From: a virus | Length of the DNA stretch: 39,513 bases | Virus record (IMG/VR): IMGVR_UViG_3300043419_001109 | Location: 1-39,513 of that record | Strand: one strand, 5' to 3' | Shown: positions 36,646-39,513 of the stretch, piece after piece | How the letters are laid out: each line of letters starts with the position of its first letter | Numbering within the stretch: position 1 is the stretch's first letter | Position numbers and translations under genes: made by a program | Notes under the pieces: generated by a model | Told to the model about the DNA's origin: nothing | What the model saw: only the letters and a program-made list of their open reading frames with translations | Database searches by the model: none

Positions 36646-36866
36646 TGGAAGAAAGAGACTACATGGGCACGATTCAATTTCCAGAAATCGGGGAACTGTG
36701 GTACTATGAACCTCTTGAAGGTAACTTCCTTATTGTATCCGAACCGGAAGTAGTTCATGAATATATGTGGAAGATAGAGTGCCTCTATCTAAAGCAGGAA
36801 AGAGTTATCCATTTATTTTTTGATCGGGATCAACTTAAGCGCAACTCTTTCTATAAGGTGGCCTAA
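36645..36866 (+). CDS. Array member 17, PEIGELW subgroup (73 aa)
   Basis: PEIGELWYYEPL (13-24), NFLIVSEPEVV, IECLYLKQERVIH, end SFYKVA. First of three neighbouring Pro-type members. The first 12 residues (EERDYMGTIQF) are an extra; M7 is an alternative start without ribosome site. Confidence 0.74.
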   Translation: MEERDYMGTIQFPEIGELWYYEPLEGNFLIVSEPEVVHEYMWKIECLYLKQERVIHLFFDRDQLKRNSFYKVA

Positions 36867-37069
36867 TGTATAACACAGTGTGGCCCGAGATTGGCGAGGT
36901 TTGGTTCTTTGAGAAAGAAGAAGAACATTATCTTATCCTTTCCGAAAGGAAGCATATCTGGAATGACGCTATAACTGTAAAAGGCTTGCATACCAAAACC
37001 GGCGCAATAGATAATATTATGATATATGTAACCGAGATTGACGAAGGTCATGCAAGGCGGGTAGCATAA
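36866..37069 (+). CDS. Array member 18, PEIGEVW subgroup (67 aa)
   Basis: PEIGEVWFFEKE (7-18), HYLILSERKH, VKGLHTKTGAIDN, end HARRVA. Closest to member 6 in the entry motif and to member 17 in position, so local duplication within the subgroup is likely. Confidence 0.75.
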   Translation: MYNTVWPEIGEVWFFEKEEEHYLILSERKHIWNDAITVKGLHTKTGAIDNIMIYVTEIDEGHARRVA

Positions 37070-37305
37070 TGGAAAATAGGCTACCCGAAGTAGGCGAACT
37101 GTGGACATGGCTGAGAAACCTTGACGGCAAAGAAATGGACCACTTTCTTGTAATCGGGGAACCAACTCCGATCCCAAAGATAGAACTAATGGGCGACTAT
37201 AAAGATCCATATGGCATAAAAGTTATGTGGGTATACGACGGAGATATTGGCAATATGATTATAGACCGAACCGATATGCATAATCATATAAGGAAGGTTG
37301 CATGA
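37069..37305 (+). CDS. Array member 19, PEVGELW subgroup (78 aa)
   Basis: PEVGELWTWLRN (6-17), HFLVIGEPTPI, IKVMWVYDGDIGN, end NHIRKVA. Longer central loop (PKIELMGDYKDP). Ends AAGGTTGCATGA, with the next ATG overlapping by four bases. Confidence 0.75.
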   Translation: MENRLPEVGELWTWLRNLDGKEMDHFLVIGEPTPIPKIELMGDYKDPYGIKVMWVYDGDIGNMIIDRTDMHNHIRKVA

Positions 37306-37511
37306 GTCTTTATCAATATGAAGTGGGCGATCTAATCCATTACCGAAAAGGAAACGGACTAGACCCAAATAGGTATATGCTTGTATTAGAGCATACAACC
37401 AAGAATACAAGTATCTTTACGCAGCGGGCATATAAACTACTTGAAGTAAGACGGGGAGATGTGCTAGAGTGGGAACAAGATTGGGTAGAGGGGGAAATGA
37501 TTCCGGCATAG
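37302..37511 (+). CDS. Array member 20, YEVGDLI type (69 aa)
   Basis: YEVGDLIHYRKG (6-17), YMLVLEHTTK, YKLLEVRRGDVLE, end VEGEMIPA. Its 3' end lacks the KVA/Shine-Dalgarno form, and the next gene has a separate GGGAGG nine bases later: one of the few uncoupled junctions. Confidence 0.76.
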   Translation: MSLYQYEVGDLIHYRKGNGLDPNRYMLVLEHTTKNTSIFTQRAYKLLEVRRGDVLEWEQDWVEGEMIPA

Positions 37512-37520
37512 GGAGGCAAT

Positions 37521-37745
37521 ATGGTAGACTTTCAGTTTGAAGTTGGCGATCTCCTAAAACATAATCCAGACAAGCCACTTACAAAAAAACAGGATGATAT
37601 CCACCATTTCCTTGTTCTAGAAATATTTAATTACGAGGATATAGCGGGGATATATCCATATTATAAATTAATGTGTGTAAACAATGGCAAGATCATGGAT
37701 CATAAACGCCAATTTATTGAGAACTGGCTTGTAAAGGCGGCATAA
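37521..37745 (+). CDS. Array member 21, FEVGDLL type (74 aa)
   Basis: FEVGDLLKHNPD (6-17), HFLVLEIFNYE, YKLMCVNNGKIMD, end NWLVKAA. Own ribosome site (AGGGAGGCAAT). Junction AAAGGCGGCATAATG to member 22. Confidence 0.76.
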   Translation: MVDFQFEVGDLLKHNPDKPLTKKQDDIHHFLVLEIFNYEDIAGIYPYYKLMCVNNGKIMDHKRQFIENWLVKAA

Positions 37746-37960
37746 TGCAACCAAAATACGAAATCGGGGACTTAATAAAGTTAAGAACAGCGCTATCAAC
37801 CAGTCCAACACAGAATTTTCCAGCACTTGTCCTAGGACATAGGATATCAACAGCGGGCGTATTCCCAAATGCTGTATATAAACTTATGTACCTAGATCCT
37901 AAGAATATAACAATGGAAAGAACCCAAGATTGGATAGATCGGGAATACGAGTATGCATAA
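37745..37960 (+). CDS. Array member 22, YEIGDLI type, last of the array (71 aa)
   Basis: YEIGDLIKLRTA (5-16), PALVLGHRIS, YKLMYLDPKNITM, end REYEYA. The final codons lack a good ribosome site, yet the stop still overlaps the endonuclease ATG (TAATG), so the endonuclease may depend on coupling. Confidence 0.76.
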   Translation: MQPKYEIGDLIKLRTALSTSPTQNFPALVLGHRISTAGVFPNAVYKLMYLDPKNITMERTQDWIDREYEYA

Positions 37961-39489
37961 TGGCTATTAAGAAAACACTAGAACAGTTTTTATTAGATGC
38001 AAGAGCAGCGCATGGCGATAGATATGATTATAGTAATATTAAAATATATTATAATGACGCTACAAAAGTAGAGATCGTATGTTCTATTCATGGATCTTTT
38101 TTTCAAACTCCACATAGTCATATTTCTGGTCATGGTTGCCCAGAGTGCGCAAAAAAGTCTAATACAAACACGCTTGAAAGTTTTTTAGAATCCAGCAAAA
38201 GAATCCATAATAATTTTTATGATTATTCTAAAGTTACAGAATATAAGAATAGCTATACAAAAGTAGAAATTATATGTCCAACACATGGTTCTTTCTGGCA
38301 GAAGCCTGCCCCTCATCTTCGCGGAGTTGGATGCAAAAAATGCGCATCTGATGCCAGAAAAAAAACACTTAAAGGTTTTATAGAGGAATGTATCAAATTA
38401 CATGCTAATAAATTTGACTATAGCAAGATTACAGAATATGTAAATGCTTTTACTAAAGTAGAAATCGTATGCCCAATTCATGGCTCGTTCTGGCAAACAC
38501 CAAACGATCACTTAAGAGGTGATGGTGGCTGTTTATCATGTTCGCTAGAAAAAAGAAGGAATACACTTGAATATTTTATTCAAAAATCAAACGAGGTACA
38601 CAATAATTTCTATGACTATAGCAGGATTACGGAATACAAGGGTGGAGAGAGTAAACTAGAGATTGTATGCCCAAATCACGGCCCATTTTGGCAATTAGCA
38701 AAAAATCATATGAACTCAGGGCAGGGATGCTTAAAATGTGCAATAGAAGAAGCTACGTTTACAACCGAATACTTTGTCCAAAAAGCAAAGGAAGTGCATG
38801 GTGATCTCTATGATTATAGCAAGATTACAGAATACAAGAATAGCTACACAAAAGTAAAAATTATATGCCACCAACATGGAGAGTTCTTACAAAATCCTGC
38901 TGAACATTTGCGTGGTAGTAAATGTCCGGATTGCGTAATAAAAGAAAAAACGCATACCTTCCAAAGTTTCCTAGATAGAAGCAATCTTGTACATAAAAAT
39001 ATATACGACTATAGCAAGATTACAGAATATGTAAATATCTCAACAAAGGTTGAGATTGTTTGCGCTAAGCATGGATCATTCTGGCAAAGACCTTTTGATC
39101 ATGTCAATGGTTCCGGTTGCCCTAGATGCTCAAAAAGCGTATCAATTAAAGAAACCGCATGGCTGGACTATCTAGGCGTACCGGATCTAACAGAAACCCA
39201 TAGGCAGGTAAAGATAAAGATCGGAAATAAAAAATATGTCATAGATGGATATGACCCACAAACAAATACGGTATATGAATTTCATGGGGATTACTGGCAT
39301 GGTAACCTAAACATATACCAACCAGATGAACTAAATCAAGTAACTGGCAAGAGTATGCAGTACCATTATGACCAAACATGCCGGAAGCATAGGGATATAA
39401 AAGGTGCCGGTTATAATCTTGTATGGATATGGGAAAGTGATTGGAAGAAACAGGTAGCAGTACAAAAGATGTTCAAAGGGGCCGCATAA
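37960..39489 (+). CDS. Six-repeat zinc-ribbon protein with C-terminal nuclease domain, probable homing endonuclease (509 aa)
   Basis: Six repeats of about 65 residues (to about residue 390) each carry F-x-x-x-A/S ... H-x-x-x-YDYS-x-I-TEY, K[VL]EI[VI]C-x2-HG-F-Q and a closing C-x2-C. The C-x3-H and C-x2-C pairs can bind one zinc per repeat and probably track DNA. The C-terminal domain (VIDGYDPQTNTVYEFHGDYW and later GYNLVWIWESDW) has the look of a Vsr/PD-(D/E)xK-type nuclease, with D and E-x-H in place of E-x-K. Similar repeat plus nuclease proteins occur in large viruses. Target unknown. TAATG joins it to the array and to the next gene. Confidence 0.72.
   Translation: MAIKKTLEQFLLDARAAHGDRYDYSNIKIYYNDATKVEIVCSIHGSFFQTPHSHISGHGCPECAKKSNTNTLESFLESSKRIHNNFYDYSKVTEYKNSYTKVEIICPTHGSFWQKPAPHLRGVGCKKCASDARKKTLKGFIEECIKLHANKFDYSKITEYVNAFTKVEIVCPIHGSFWQTPNDHLRGDGGCLSCSLEKRRNTLEYFIQKSNEVHNNFYDYSRITEYKGGESKLEIVCPNHGPFWQLAKNHMNSGQGCLKCAIEEATFTTEYFVQKAKEVHGDLYDYSKITEYKNSYTKVKIICHQHGEFLQNPAEHLRGSKCPDCVIKEKTHTFQSFLDRSNLVHKNIYDYSKITEYVNISTKVEIVCAKHGSFWQRPFDHVNGSGCPRCSKSVSIKETAWLDYLGVPDLTETHRQVKIKIGNKKYVIDGYDPQTNTVYEFHGDYWHGNLNIYQPDELNQVTGKSMQYHYDQTCRKHRDIKGAGYNLVWIWESDWKKQVAVQKMFKGAA
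37975..39129 (+). repeat. Six in-frame ~195-base repeats
   Basis: Protein-level tandem repeat within the endonuclease-like gene. Nucleotide identity is highest where the conserved 'DYSKITEY' block is encoded (TATAGCAAGATTACAGAATA in several copies), indicating internal duplication. Confidence 0.85.
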
Positions 39490-39513
39490 TGAAAAATAAA
39501 GATCTTATCCAGA
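39489..39513 (+). CDS. Partial gene at window edge
   Basis: ATG overlapping the preceding TAA, with GGGGCC upstream, opens MKNKDLIQ before the window ends. Too short to identify. Confidence 0.4.

Larger units (their letters stand above)
33033..37960 (+). repeat. Tandem array of 22 paralogous small genes ([YFP]E[VI]GDLL / PEIGE[LV]W family)
   Basis: Twenty-two consecutive genes of about 64-124 codons share N-terminal E[VI]GDLL or EIGELW, a Y/F-L-V-L strand, a YKLM-x-TG-like segment and usually a Y-x-K-[VI]-A end. Most overlap by one base (TAATG) or four (ATGA). Copies differ strongly in sequence, so the expansion is old or fast-evolving. No other gene interrupts the run. Likely an SH3-like small barrel; function unknown. 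Confidence 0.9.

Noticed and set aside
33033-37960. CRISPR or DNA-level repeat array
   Set aside because: Regular spacing comes from gene length; the similarity is at protein level and at junctions, with no short exact repeats and spacers.
1-39513. tRNA genes or a ribosomal RNA
   Set aside because: No cloverleaf-like segment was noticed in the short intergenic gaps, all of which are explained by terminators and promoters; a covariance-model scan would be needed to be certain.

Overview
This window reads as part of a large tailed-bacteriophage genome. Every supported gene lies on the + strand. Genes are packed with ATGA or TAATG overlaps, and no gene-free stretch exceeds about 130 bases. The content mixes nucleic-acid enzymes, nucleotide metabolism, chaperones, proteases, lysis genes, two homing-type endonucleases and many short unrecognised genes. 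Intergenic signals are bacterial: sigma70-like TTGACA-17-TATAAT promoters, GC-rich hairpin terminators and AGGAGG ribosome sites. The host cannot be named from the sequence, and no gene here fixes the virion type.

Layout. Bases 1-5600 carry small unknown genes, an ATP-dependent DNA ligase and an Rnl2-like RNA ligase. Bases 5600-12600 hold a free-standing homing endonuclease whose ribosome site lies in a hairpin. It is followed by a family C DNA polymerase (DnaE type), dUTPase, an IMP dehydrogenase-like enzyme without CBS domains, and a small protein with a sigma region 4-like helix-turn-helix. Bases 12670-25431 look like a late or virion-linked block: an acidic/basic scaffold-like protein, a ClpP-type protease, a large unknown protein, a GroEL-type chaperonin, an XhlA-like coiled-coil membrane protein, Hsp20, and several proteins with short similar amphipathic N-terminal leaders. 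Bases 25500-27590 hold an arginyl/leucyl-tRNA-protein-transferase-like protein, peptidyl-tRNA hydrolase 2 and a short PurA/PurZ-family synthetase. Bases 28800-30550 are a lysis-type block with a GH19 endolysin and two membrane-linked proteins.

The most striking part is bases 30549-37960. It is a tandem expansion of small (about 60-90 aa) paralogues built on an N-terminal [YFP]E[VI]GDLL or PEIGE[LV]W motif, a central Y-L-V-L strand, a YKLM-x-TG segment and a C-terminal Y-x-K-V-A. Twenty-two stand back to back in 33033-37960; more lie just upstream and a few are scattered at 2586, 19180 and 28538. At most junctions the codons for the C-terminal Lys-Val/Ile-Ala also form the Shine-Dalgarno and the TAATG stop/start of the next gene, so the array looks translationally coupled. 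Function is unknown; an SH3-like small beta-barrel is my best structural guess. A six-repeat zinc-ribbon endonuclease follows the array with the same junction style.

How the parts may work together (inference): the dUTPase, IMP dehydrogenase-like and PurA/PurZ-like enzymes reshape nucleotide pools for the phage polymerase. GroEL, Hsp20 and ClpP serve protein folding and processing during assembly. The tandem array is a candidate host-interaction or accessory reservoir.
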